A stretch of DNA of 64,000 nt. It comes from a virus. Position numbers and translations under genes: made by a program. The stretch spans positions 62,001 through 126,000 of the IMG/VR virus record IMGVR_UViG_3300021963_004854; one strand, given 5' to 3'. A model generated the notes under the pieces. The model saw only the letters and a program-made list of their open reading frames with translations, was not told where the DNA came from and made no database searches. Positions within the stretch are counted from its first letter, which is position 1; each line of letters begins with the position of its first letter. Positions 41,759 to 49,759 of the stretch are shown piece by piece.

Positions 41759-42622
41759 ATGTCTTTAGAGAAAACAATTAAAGATACATTAATTGCAGAG
41801 TCGGTCGATCTAGATGCTCGTTTACAGGCTCTTGTTCGCGCTGGTCTAATGCCAGCTAATACTATTCCAATTCTTCGTAAAGCTATTGCGAAGACACAGG
41901 GTGGTATGGCCTTACAGGGTGCCGAGCGTGATGTTATGGCAAACTTCCTCAACTCTATGATGTTTATTGTTCTTGGTGATGATACCATTTTCAACAAAGC
42001 TAGAGCTACTGCTAAGTCTGTTCCACATCACCCGTATGTGCAATACGCCACAGAGGCAAAAGAAAAGCAAGAGTATGACTACGAAGGTGACATGGCTATG
42101 TCCCAACTAAAGTCAATCATTGCCAACTCGCAAAAGATGCACGACATGCTCAGTGCCGACACAAATATTCCTGAGTGGGTTCAATCAAAGATTACTCTCG
42201 CAGAAGATTATATCTCAACCGCTGCTAACTATATGCAGGGTGAGATGAACGAAGAAGTCGAATCAATCGATGAACTTTCAAGGGCAACTGTTGGGAGCTA
42301 TGCTCGAAAAGCAAAGGCAGAAGCAGATAATCTAGGTGGTTTTGACGATCATCGTGCTAAGGGCCGCGAACTTGCTGGTCGTAAGCGTTGGGGTGGCACA
42401 ATGAAAGGCGTTAAGAAGGCAAAGGTTATGGCAACTGAATCTCGTCGCGGTGAGGCACTTGCTGATATCGCAGCCATCACACAGATGAATGAGTCATATA
42501 AGTCCACATTTAATGCGGCACTCACACAGTATGGCATCAAGTCTCCCTCGGAACTTGATGAAGAAAAGAGAAAAGAATTCTTTAATTTCGTAGATCAAAA
42601 CTATAAACAGGGAGACAATTAA
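41759..42622 (+). CDS. Modular internal/core-type protein
   Basis: A 287-aa protein with two widely reused T4-like phage modules: YEGDMAMSQLKSIIANSQKM...WVQSKITLAEDYISTAANY (residues about 108-158) and LSRATVGSYARKAKAEAD...GRKRWGGTMKGVKKA (173-220). Residues 1-15 include LIAE-S, close to the gp21 consensus, and SIDE-L marks the border between modules at 172. The last 60 residues form a small helical domain ending in NYKQGDN. Probably a head-internal or core component that gp21 trims; no enzymatic motif. Confidence 0.65.
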   Translation: MSLEKTIKDTLIAESVDLDARLQALVRAGLMPANTIPILRKAIAKTQGGMALQGAERDVMANFLNSMMFIVLGDDTIFNKARATAKSVPHHPYVQYATEAKEKQEYDYEGDMAMSQLKSIIANSQKMHDMLSADTNIPEWVQSKITLAEDYISTAANYMQGEMNEEVESIDELSRATVGSYARKAKAEADNLGGFDDHRAKGRELAGRKRWGGTMKGVKKAKVMATESRRGEALADIAAITQMNESYKSTFNAALTQYGIKSPSELDEEKRKEFFNFVDQNYKQGDN

Positions 42623-43896
42623 TGTCCGCATGGGGTAAATACGACGACAAAACATCCGCGGGAACTATTTCCATCGCATCTGATGGTGTAGTAACGGGTG
42701 TTGGTACTAACTTTAATCCAGAACTTTCGACTGGCGATTTCATTAAAACTGCCGACGGCAAGTCATATATCTGCATTAGTGTCACAAGCGACACCGTTGC
42801 AAAGGTAATCAATGCTGATCCAGAACTGGGTGCAATCACAACACAGTCTGGCGTAGAATATACAATCAGCGAAAAACCAACTGCTATTGCTTCCGATCCT
42901 AACACACTAGCATCGCAAGTATTCGGTGTTGACCGTTACGAAATCCACGGTGACCAAAATGGTGGTTACGTTTCGGCAGTTGCGCTTGTTCAAGGTGGAA
43001 CAAGATATCTAGAAGCGCCTGCAGTAGCCTTCTCAGGTGGTGGTGGTTCAGGTGCTGCGGCAACTGCAACTATTGCTGCTGGTTCTGTTACTGCAATCGC
43101 TGTGACAAACAACGGTTCTTCATACGAGACTGCTCCTGCAGTAAATCTTTCGGTTCCACGCAGAACTGTTACTACTGCTAATGTCAACACTACAACAAAT
43201 GTCCTCACTTATGCTAATCACGGATTAACTGCTGGTGAGCACCTTAAGTATTATCATAATGGTGGTACTGCTATTGCTGGCCTAACAAATGCTGCATCCT
43301 ATTATCCAGGTCGAGTATCTACAAATACTTTCATGCTGTATAACAGTGCCGCTCGTGGACAAACTGCGGTTGCTACTATGACAATTGCTACTACTAATGT
43401 TAATACCACAAGCAATACTTTCACATCAACTGCCCATGGTCTAGTTAATGGTGCAGAACTTAACTACAGCAACCAAGGTGGTACTACAATCACTGGTCTG
43501 ACTTCGGGTAATGATTACTTTGTTGTTAATAAGACTAACGATACATTCCAACTAGCACTGACTTTGGGTGGTAATGCTATCGATATCAGCGGCACAGGTA
43601 ACAACTCGCAGACGTTTGCATCAACTGGTCAACTCGACCTAACTGGTACTGGTAATAACAATCAGTATTTCGACCTTCAGACGGCAACAACTGCTACGGC
43701 AGAAGCTGCACTCGGTGTAAACCAAGGTGTTGACAATGCAGATTCGGGTGGCGTTGCTCACACTGGTTGGGTAAAGCGTAAGGTTCTAACTGGACAACAT
43801 GCTGGTCGTATCCAGTATGAAGTTCTGGTAGCACAATCGAAGAATGCTGGTATCGTTTCAGATGCCGCAGACGATATTGAATTCCCAGAGGACTAA
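42622..43896 (+). CDS. Virion structural protein with beta repeats
   Basis: A 424-aa Gly/Thr/Asn-rich protein. The N-terminal part (about 1-95) is a beta domain with GTISIASDGVVTGVGTNF, common at the start of phage structural and adhesion proteins. A Gly-rich turn (FSGGGGSGAAATATI) near 135 precedes two tandem units of about 65 residues with the shared pattern NVNTT.N....AHGL..G..L.Y...GGT.I.GLT, around 190-320. Likely a tail fibre, whisker or head decoration component. It starts one base into the preceding stop (TAATG). Confidence 0.7.
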   Translation: MSAWGKYDDKTSAGTISIASDGVVTGVGTNFNPELSTGDFIKTADGKSYICISVTSDTVAKVINADPELGAITTQSGVEYTISEKPTAIASDPNTLASQVFGVDRYEIHGDQNGGYVSAVALVQGGTRYLEAPAVAFSGGGGSGAAATATIAAGSVTAIAVTNNGSSYETAPAVNLSVPRRTVTTANVNTTTNVLTYANHGLTAGEHLKYYHNGGTAIAGLTNAASYYPGRVSTNTFMLYNSAARGQTAVATMTIATTNVNTTSNTFTSTAHGLVNGAELNYSNQGGTTITGLTSGNDYFVVNKTNDTFQLALTLGGNAIDISGTGNNSQTFASTGQLDLTGTGNNNQYFDLQTATTATAEAALGVNQGVDNADSGGVAHTGWVKRKVLTGQHAGRIQYEVLVAQSKNAGIVSDAADDIEFPED

Positions 43897-43902
43897 TAGA
43901 AA

Positions 43903-44355
43903 ATGGCAGATAGCAAAGTAACCTCGATGCAACCAGCGACCGACGCGGCGTCGGCTGATGTGTTGTATCTAGTGAAACCAAATACAAGTCCATATGATCA
44001 TAAGATTACTATTGCTAATCTGTTCGGGGGCATTCCTGTTCCCGTAGTCCTAGAAGACAAACTAATATTGAGTGGCACTCCGCAGACTTTATCCTCTGCG
44101 GGTGCCATTTCAATCACTTCGACTGTTACAAAGATTACATCACCTGATAATAATGGCACACTTACCATTGCTGACGGCGTTGACGGACAAATCAAAACAA
44201 TTATTATGGTATCAAATTCGGCTGGTCATACACTAAGTATTACATCCAATATCGGTCACTCAAGTATTGTTTTTAATAGCGCAGGAGATACCGCGACACT
44301 TATGTTCCAAGGAACAGTCTGGTATTTCATTGGGGGAACGGCGACAGTATCATAA
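43903..44355 (+). CDS. Putative virion structural protein
   Basis: A 150-aa beta-rich protein, Thr/Ser/Ile-rich throughout, ending FQGTVWYFIGGTATVS. The last 100 residues resemble the beta domain at the tip of many phage fibre or decoration proteins (TLTIADGVDGQIKTIIMV...GHTLSITSNIG...TLMFQGTVWYF). It follows the repeat-containing structural protein by 6 bases and is probably expressed with it. Confidence 0.65.
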   Translation: MADSKVTSMQPATDAASADVLYLVKPNTSPYDHKITIANLFGGIPVPVVLEDKLILSGTPQTLSSAGAISITSTVTKITSPDNNGTLTIADGVDGQIKTIIMVSNSAGHTLSITSNIGHSSIVFNSAGDTATLMFQGTVWYFIGGTATVS

Positions 44356-44356
44356 T

Positions 44357-44719
44357 ATGTTTGAATTAAATGATGATAATTTTTTGATCTTTGCTATTAA
44401 GAACTATGACAACCGGGGATGCCTTGGTATGTCAGACTTAGAAGAAGATTTAAAACGATTTAAATATATCAAACGATTATTTCGTAGATATGAAACAACA
44501 GATGTTTTAAGTGAAAGATTAATACTCAATCACTTAATAGTTTTATACAATGTATTTGGTAATGACACCTCTTTGATGCTTTTATATAAAGTAGAAAAGA
44601 AGTATTGGTCATATTTAAAGACTTTTCTGGTCTATCTAAATAGGATGACCATGGATGATATACCAGATATATCTTTAGATTTGAATGTTGCAGCCGCTCT
44701 AAGGAAAATTAATGTCTAG
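44357..44719 (+). CDS. Conserved T4-like protein (DUF7207-like)
   Basis: A 120-aa helical protein matching, from memory, a family common in T4-like cyanophages: FELNDDNFLIFAIKNYDN, then EDLKRFKYIKRLFRRYE and RLILNHLIVLYNVFG. ATG 44357 is preferred over an upstream in-frame ATG at 44267, which lies inside the preceding gene. It ends overlapping the next gene (8 bases), and the two are neighbours in related phages. Function unknown. Confidence 0.75.
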   Translation: MFELNDDNFLIFAIKNYDNRGCLGMSDLEEDLKRFKYIKRLFRRYETTDVLSERLILNHLIVLYNVFGNDTSLMLLYKVEKKYWSYLKTFLVYLNRMTMDDIPDISLDLNVAAALRKINV

Positions 44720-45248
44720 ATATGTAGATAACATTGTAACTATGCGCATATTGTATATGCTGACAACTCCGTTTGAACAGACGGATGCGTATCGTTTGGG
44801 CATTGTTGATGCACAGGGCAAAGAACTGCGACCAATATCTAAACTATATAGCGTGGAAGAAAAAGAAGCATACACATATCTTCACCGTCTTATTTTTAGG
44901 CTAAAGAGAATTATTAATAAGGTGCCGCTTGAAAATAAAAACTTTCTTTCATTTGCTGCCGCTTGGGCATTAATTAAAGAGAACGTCGAATACGACGATG
45001 ATATTTTAGAGGAACTATTTTATATGGCACATGAAGATCCAGAAGCAAAAGAACTAGCAGAAGAGCTAGAAAATAAGACACTAAGTTTTAGACAGTTTGT
45101 TGAAGAAATGGGTGTTGCTGGTGGTGCCATTGCTGGTATTGGTATCAACAATCCAAATATTCCAAATCAGGCAGAACCTGGTGTTTCTAAGAAAGCCCAG
45201 AAGAATTATAAAAAGAAAAATAAAATGTTTAGAAGGAATGCACAATGA
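44712..45248 (+). CDS. Conserved T4-like phage structural-region protein
   Basis: A 178-aa protein. The N-terminal DNIVTMRILYMLTTPFEQTDAY and the block AYTYLHRLIFRLKRIINK (residues 53-70) are conserved among T4-like marine phages; the C-terminal part has FRQFVEEMGVAGG, a short Gly/Asn/Pro-rich IGINNPNIPNQAEPGVSKKA and a basic end. The FRQFVEE piece resembles capsid-targeting tails. Coupled with genes on both sides by overlaps. Function unknown; association with the virion is an inference. Confidence 0.65.
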   Translation: MSRYVDNIVTMRILYMLTTPFEQTDAYRLGIVDAQGKELRPISKLYSVEEKEAYTYLHRLIFRLKRIINKVPLENKNFLSFAAAWALIKENVEYDDDILEELFYMAHEDPEAKELAEELENKTLSFRQFVEEMGVAGGAIAGIGINNPNIPNQAEPGVSKKAQKNYKKKNKMFRRNAQ

Positions 45249-45697
45249 GTTTGCTATCATTTTTAACCAAAGAGGAGCCAATCACTTCTCTTGAACAACT
45301 TGAACTTGCAAAGGGCAAGATTCAACTTACTATCATGAAGCTGGCCGCATTCGTGCTTGGTCTTATCATGGTATCAGTTGTTCTTGTCATGATGGTAGGC
45401 TTGTTTGTTCCCAATGAAACCGTCGATAACAATGAAATCTTCAAGATTATTGGCCCAGCGTTCTCGACCATCGTCGGTGCGTTTGTTGGTGCATTCGCTA
45501 CTATGATGGGCATGAAGACTGCCGACTTTGACCCTAATGTCAAGGTTCAAGAGCTAGGTAAGACTGACCATAAGGCTCTAGCTGAGGCACATGTTATCAA
45601 TGCCCAGGCAGAATCAATTGAAGCCGATACAGAAATCAAATTGATGGCTGCTATCGATAAGTATAAAGATTCAGACGAAGATCACGGACCATTCTAA
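45245..45697 (+). CDS. Membrane protein upstream of endolysin (possible second holin)
   Basis: A 150-aa protein with two hydrophobic helices (IMKLAAFVLGLIMVSVVLVMMVGLFV near 30-55 and FSTIVGAFVGAFATMMGM near 75-92) and an acidic, helical C-terminal half. The stop codon touches the endolysin ATG (TAATG). The topology and coupling to the endolysin fit a holin or antiholin, but the long soluble tail is unusual; a membrane anchor for another process is possible. Confidence 0.6.
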   Translation: MSLLSFLTKEEPITSLEQLELAKGKIQLTIMKLAAFVLGLIMVSVVLVMMVGLFVPNETVDNNEIFKIIGPAFSTIVGAFVGAFATMMGMKTADFDPNVKVQELGKTDHKALAEAHVINAQAESIEADTEIKLMAAIDKYKDSDEDHGPF

Positions 45698-46872
45698 TGA
45701 CACAGCTAACAGAACATTTCACCCTAGAAGAACTAACAGTTTCTCCTACCGCTAAGAAGCTGGGCCTTCCTAACACACCAACAGCCGAGCATATTGAAAA
45801 TATGCGCTACTGTTGCGAGAAGATCCTTGAGCCTGTTCGTGCTAAGTTTGGTCCAGTTACAGTCAACTCTTCATATCGTGCGCCTCTTGTTAACAAGGCT
45901 GTTGGTGGTTCGAAGACCTCGCAACACGTTAACGGTCAAGCAATTGACTTTGAAGTTAAGGGTGTTGACAACAAGAAGGTTGCTGACTGGGTTGCTGACA
46001 ACCTAGAGTTTGACCAAGTTATTCTGGAGTTTTATTCTTCGGGTGATAAGAACTCCGGCTGGGTTCACGCTTCTATCAAGAAAGAAGGTGGCAACCGCAA
46101 GCAACGCTTAGTCGCTACAAAGTCTAAGGCTGGTGGTACAAAGTATACACCTGTTGCAGATTTTGATCCAAGCACAACTAAGGAAGCTGGTGCACCTGTA
46201 GTAGAAGCTGTAGCACAGGTTGCTAAAGCTGCCGCGCAGACAACATCACCCGCTGGTCTTGGACCAATGGCCGCACTTCAAGCTAAGTGTGGTCTGCCTG
46301 CAGACGGCAAGTGGGGTCCAGGCACATTCAAGGGTGCCAAGGATTACTACAAGCTGTCAACTGCACAGGCGGCTCACTTCTTCGGTCAATGCGCCCACGA
46401 GTCAGGCAACTTCAAGGTGTTCTCGGAAAATCTAAACTATTCGGCGGATGGTTTGACTAAGATTTTCAAGAAGTATTTCCCAAGTCTGGCTGCGGCACAA
46501 GGCTACGCTCGTAAGCCAGAAAAGATTGCTAACAAAGTATACGCCAATCGTATGGGTAATGGCCCAGAAGCCTCGGGTGATGGTTGGAAGTTCCGCGGTC
46601 GTGGTCCAATCCAACTAACTGGCAAGGATAACTACACTGCATTCGCACAATCAATCAAGCGCCCAGATATTCTAACAAATCCTGATATCGTAGCAACAGA
46701 ACTTGCTTTCGAATCCGCTCTATGGTTCTTCAATAAGAATGGTCTATTCGCAATCGCTGATAAGGGTGTAACAGATGCAGTCATCGGGCAAATTACTCGC
46801 CGCGTAAACGGTGGTACGCATGGTCTTGATGACCGCATTAAGAAAACTAAGCAATACGCAAACTGGGGATAA
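45697..46872 (+). CDS. Two-domain endolysin: M15 peptidase plus GH19
   Basis: Peptidoglycan-degrading enzyme of 391 aa. The N-terminal peptidase M15A-like domain (1-130) has the zinc motif SQHVNGQAIDF (His77, Asp84) and WVHAS (His124), as in D-Ala-D-Ala or L,D-cleaving peptidases. After an Ala-rich linker (160-188) comes a glycoside hydrolase family 19 domain with catalytic Glu235 in CAHESGNF, a second acid near 244 and the signature FRGRGPIQLTGKDNY near 305. GH19 in phage lysins usually cuts glycan strands. No signal peptide is visible, so it depends on a holin. Confidence 0.92.
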   Translation: MTQLTEHFTLEELTVSPTAKKLGLPNTPTAEHIENMRYCCEKILEPVRAKFGPVTVNSSYRAPLVNKAVGGSKTSQHVNGQAIDFEVKGVDNKKVADWVADNLEFDQVILEFYSSGDKNSGWVHASIKKEGGNRKQRLVATKSKAGGTKYTPVADFDPSTTKEAGAPVVEAVAQVAKAAAQTTSPAGLGPMAALQAKCGLPADGKWGPGTFKGAKDYYKLSTAQAAHFFGQCAHESGNFKVFSENLNYSADGLTKIFKKYFPSLAAAQGYARKPEKIANKVYANRMGNGPEASGDGWKFRGRGPIQLTGKDNYTAFAQSIKRPDILTNPDIVATELAFESALWFFNKNGLFAIADKGVTDAVIGQITRRVNGGTHGLDDRIKKTKQYANWG

Positions 46873-46878
46873 TAAATA
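46871..46878 (+). promoter_or_regulatory. Weak late-like AATAAATA at the endolysin end
   Basis: Overlaps the endolysin stop and the first base of the next ATG. If used, the start would fall inside the small EF-hand gene and serve only the downstream fibre gene. Confidence 0.3.
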
Positions 46879-47054
46879 TGCTCAATCAAATCAAAGATGC
46901 ACTGAAAAAACTTTTTGGTTTTGTAGACGCTAACAAAGACGGCAAGATTGATCTCGCTGAGGTTACTGCCGCAGTTGATACGGCAGAAGCAAAGGTTGAA
47001 GAAGTTAAGGCAGTGGTAAAGAAAACACGCGCTCGTAAGCCAAAAGCAAAGTAA
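46878..47054 (+). CDS. 58-aa EF-hand protein
   Basis: Encodes MLNQIKDALKKLFGFV, then DANKDGKIDLAE (residues 17-28), a fully canonical EF-hand calcium loop (Asp1, Asn3, Asp5, Gly6, Ile8, Asp9, Glu12), a helix and a basic tail (KKTRARKPKAK). A single EF-hand would bind calcium weakly unless paired. It sits between endolysin and a tail-fibre gene, 5 bases from the former. It may be a small virion or lysis accessory; nothing more can be inferred. Confidence 0.7.
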   Translation: MLNQIKDALKKLFGFVDANKDGKIDLAEVTAAVDTAEAKVEEVKAVVKKTRARKPKAK

Positions 47055-47063
47055 GGGAATTAA

Positions 47064-48533
47064 ATGTCAAGCAACACTATCCATAGAGCCTTAGTTGAAA
47101 AGTTAGGCGGTCGTAATGTAAGTGAATATGTTGGTAATGCTGGTGATCTCTTCTGGGATCCAGATACTGGTAACATGCGCATCTCCGACGGTGAAACTGT
47201 TGGCGGTCTTAGTGTTGCTGAATCATCGCCTTGGGCAGAAGATATCTTCGTTGGTCCATGGGTAAACTTTGTTCGCCCACCAGATTCACCAGAAGTTGTA
47301 GATGAAATCATCCCAGAAGTCCTTGCTATCGCTAGAAACCCATCCGGCGAAGGTAATGGGTCGATCTACAATGCTCTTAGAGAAGGCGAAGACGGATCGG
47401 TAAGCACACCGTATTTCACTTCATGGAACACCGATGGTTGGGGCGACCTAACAAACATCAAGTCACGTTACTACGAAGACCTGCAATCTGCATGGGATGG
47501 TAGTGGTCCAAAGACGGTTCACTTCGAATGGATCATGAAGGTTTCGGATTACGATGGACCTGAACGTTACTTCCTCGTTCGTTTCTTCAACTGGGATTCG
47601 GGTGGTGTTGATGGCGCTAACGGTGCATTCTCTTGGACTCGCCGTGAAATCAATGCTAATGCATTCTTCTCTCGCGTTGATACAAACGATGAAGAAGAAG
47701 CATATGTAACTGGTGATGTAATTGCACCACACCTTGTTCTTACTCGTGAAAACAATGGATTCCTGTTCAACTACGGTTATGATGCCGCAGAAGATGATTA
47801 CTATGAAACAAACTACAACGAAGATCGTTCACCAAAGAATACTCTTTGGAACTGGGAAGGTTGGGACAATCTCCAGAACCTGAAGTCGCGTCAATTCTCA
47901 CTCTTCGGTGACCTTGTTTACGCTGAAAACTGGTACGGTAAGCAAATCGTTGGTCGCGAATTCATCATGTGGGATACGGTTGCAGATGAATACTATGCAA
48001 TCAAGTTTACTCGCTGGAACAATAACAGCAACTACAACTATCCTGGTTTCTCTTACATCCGTCGCAAGATTGATCAAGAAAAACTATCTCACGGTCTGAC
48101 ATTCGAAGACGGCACAACTCAAAGAACTGCCTACTCGACTAAGATTGGTGGCACAATTCCACAAGCACCTGCCATCACTTCTAAGAACCTTGATATGACA
48201 CGTTGGATCAACTCAGATGATATTGGTAAACTTATCATCGTAGATGGCGATACTCCAAACTCTGTCACCATTCCCGACACATCAACTCTACAATGGCCAA
48301 TTGGTGGTGTAGTTACCATTCTTAATATGTCTGGTAATACTCTCTACATCTACAAGGACAATGATGATGAGAACGGAACCATCTATGGTAACGGAACAGG
48401 TGATAGTTCTACTGGATGGCAAGTTCCTGATACTGGCGGTTACAATCTGGTAACTCTCATGAAGATCAAGCAGGGTATGGATAACTATTTCAACGACTAC
48501 ATCCTTACGGGTGTTGGCATTGAGGTAGACTAA
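47064..48533 (+). CDS. Tail fibre/adhesin-type protein with internal duplication
   Basis: A 489-aa protein. The N-terminal NAGDLFWDPDTGNMRISDG (residues 25-43) is the short beta motif often found at the base of phage fibres. Two related units of about 110 residues follow (near 98-200 and 232-340): each has W...GW..L.N.KSR, then a strand pair ending RFFNW or KFTRWNN, then F.W.RR.I or FSYIRRKI. The C-terminal domain (360-489) is beta-rich. Probably a receptor-binding or fibre component. Confidence 0.7.
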   Translation: MSSNTIHRALVEKLGGRNVSEYVGNAGDLFWDPDTGNMRISDGETVGGLSVAESSPWAEDIFVGPWVNFVRPPDSPEVVDEIIPEVLAIARNPSGEGNGSIYNALREGEDGSVSTPYFTSWNTDGWGDLTNIKSRYYEDLQSAWDGSGPKTVHFEWIMKVSDYDGPERYFLVRFFNWDSGGVDGANGAFSWTRREINANAFFSRVDTNDEEEAYVTGDVIAPHLVLTRENNGFLFNYGYDAAEDDYYETNYNEDRSPKNTLWNWEGWDNLQNLKSRQFSLFGDLVYAENWYGKQIVGREFIMWDTVADEYYAIKFTRWNNNSNYNYPGFSYIRRKIDQEKLSHGLTFEDGTTQRTAYSTKIGGTIPQAPAITSKNLDMTRWINSDDIGKLIIVDGDTPNSVTIPDTSTLQWPIGGVVTILNMSGNTLYIYKDNDDENGTIYGNGTGDSSTGWQVPDTGGYNLVTLMKIKQGMDNYFNDYILTGVGIEVD

Positions 48534-48534
48534 T

Positions 48535-49251
48535 ATGAGTGTTGTTCAAATCCTTCAAGGAATCATTGCTGCCGCTGCCTCTGGTAGCGGTGGCGGTGGT
48601 GGCGGAGGTGGCGGAGGTGCCACCTACCGCTCGTGGACCATTCAATGGTGGATGAAAAAATTAAGTCCACAATCTGTTGCCAGTCCTAGAGTATTTTCAG
48701 TTGGTGTAGACACCTCAGCATCAATTGGATATTCAAATGAATCTGGTGGCGACTATGTTTGGACAGGAGGAAGTGCTCCTCCTGGACTTGGACCTATTAC
48801 AGTTGGTTCAATTGCTAACTCTTGGCATCATTTTTCTATCAATTCAGATGGTACCAATTTGTATTTCTTCAAGAACGGACAACTATTGAGTTCCGCTCCT
48901 AGAACGGGCAATGCAATTACAGATGCAACAACTCAATTCTGGTTGGGTGGTGATAATAACTTCCACTGGAAGGGTCGTATTGCGGACTTTAACATTGTAA
49001 AAGGTAATTGTCTGTATACCAGTACCTATACTCCACCGACCAGAATAACAACTGCACCTTCTGGAACAGTTTTCATGCAGGTTTGCGATCCAAGCGTTCA
49101 AACTGGTCCAGGAATGTCTGGTTCATCTAACTACAGCAGTGTAGCAGATGATCCATGGGGCGACGGAATCGATTCAGTAGAATTTACAGGACAAACTTTC
49201 TCATATATTCGCTGGGATGGTAATTTAATCTTTGCGCTAGACGTTGCATAA
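48535..49251 (+). CDS. LamG/concanavalin-like adhesin with polyglycine hinge
   Basis: A 238-aa protein. A short hydrophobic start (VVQILQGIIAAAASGS) runs into a stretch of glycines at residues 17-29, then a jelly-roll lectin-like domain: WTIQWWMKK, SWHHFSINSDGTNLYFFKNGQLL, FWLGGDNNFHWKGRIADFNIVKGNCLYTSTYTPP. This is the LamG/concanavalin pattern seen in carbohydrate-binding domains. Adjacent to the fibre-type gene, so probably a tail tip or head-surface adhesin binding host glycans. Confidence 0.75.
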   Translation: MSVVQILQGIIAAAASGSGGGGGGGGGGATYRSWTIQWWMKKLSPQSVASPRVFSVGVDTSASIGYSNESGGDYVWTGGSAPPGLGPITVGSIANSWHHFSINSDGTNLYFFKNGQLLSSAPRTGNAITDATTQFWLGGDNNFHWKGRIADFNIVKGNCLYTSTYTPPTRITTAPSGTVFMQVCDPSVQTGPGMSGSSNYSSVADDPWGDGIDSVEFTGQTFSYIRWDGNLIFALDVA

Positions 49252-49254
49252 TAA

Positions 49255-49728
49255 ATGGAATCTCTGGAAACCAAAGTCGCGGTAATCGAACATGACCTGA
49301 AACAAATTCAGGTTGTGTTCGGTCGCCTTGACTTAGCAATCGAAAAGATTGGGGATGTTTCCAACTGTATCAATAAAATGTTAGCTGTGCATGATACTAA
49401 ACTTGAAGCACAAGAAAATGTCAATGAAGATATCTATCAGAGTTTAGAAGTGCATAGAAATGAAACTAAGGCCAGCAATGCCGAATTGCATTCCAGAATT
49501 ACTACCATCACTAGAGAACTGGAATCTAAAATTCAAACCACAGAAGACAAACTTCTTGATGCCATCAAAGACTTGAAAAAGTCGGTTGAAAAAGAAGAAG
49601 AAAAAAACAAAGAACGTATTGACAAACTAGAAAAAGCCAAGTATCTATTTGTAGGTGGTGGTCTAGTTGTCGGTGCTATTCTAACTAAAATTCTACCCGC
49701 ACTATCAAAATTTATACAAATAGGTTGA
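49255..49728 (+). CDS. Coiled-coil protein with C-terminal membrane anchor
   Basis: A 157-aa protein, almost wholly helical: heptad-like repeats from residue 1 to about 128 (ITTITRELESKIQTTEDKLLDAIKDLKKSVEKEEEK), then a single hydrophobic segment YLFVGGGLVVGAILTKILPAL. It is tail-anchored rather than secreted. Similar proteins occur at this place in T4-like marine phages. Function unknown; lysis timing or membrane-associated assembly are possibilities. Confidence 0.65.
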   Translation: MESLETKVAVIEHDLKQIQVVFGRLDLAIEKIGDVSNCINKMLAVHDTKLEAQENVNEDIYQSLEVHRNETKASNAELHSRITTITRELESKIQTTEDKLLDAIKDLKKSVEKEEEKNKERIDKLEKAKYLFVGGGLVVGAILTKILPALSKFIQIG

Positions 49729-49753
49729 CTTTCACCCACTAGGGGTGTATAGT
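49725..49753 (+). promoter_or_regulatory. Promoter of primase gene
   Basis: TTGACT-N17-TATAGT; the predicted start falls at about 49760, the A of the primase ATG, suggesting a leaderless message. Confidence 0.75.
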
Positions 49754-49759
49754 GAATCT

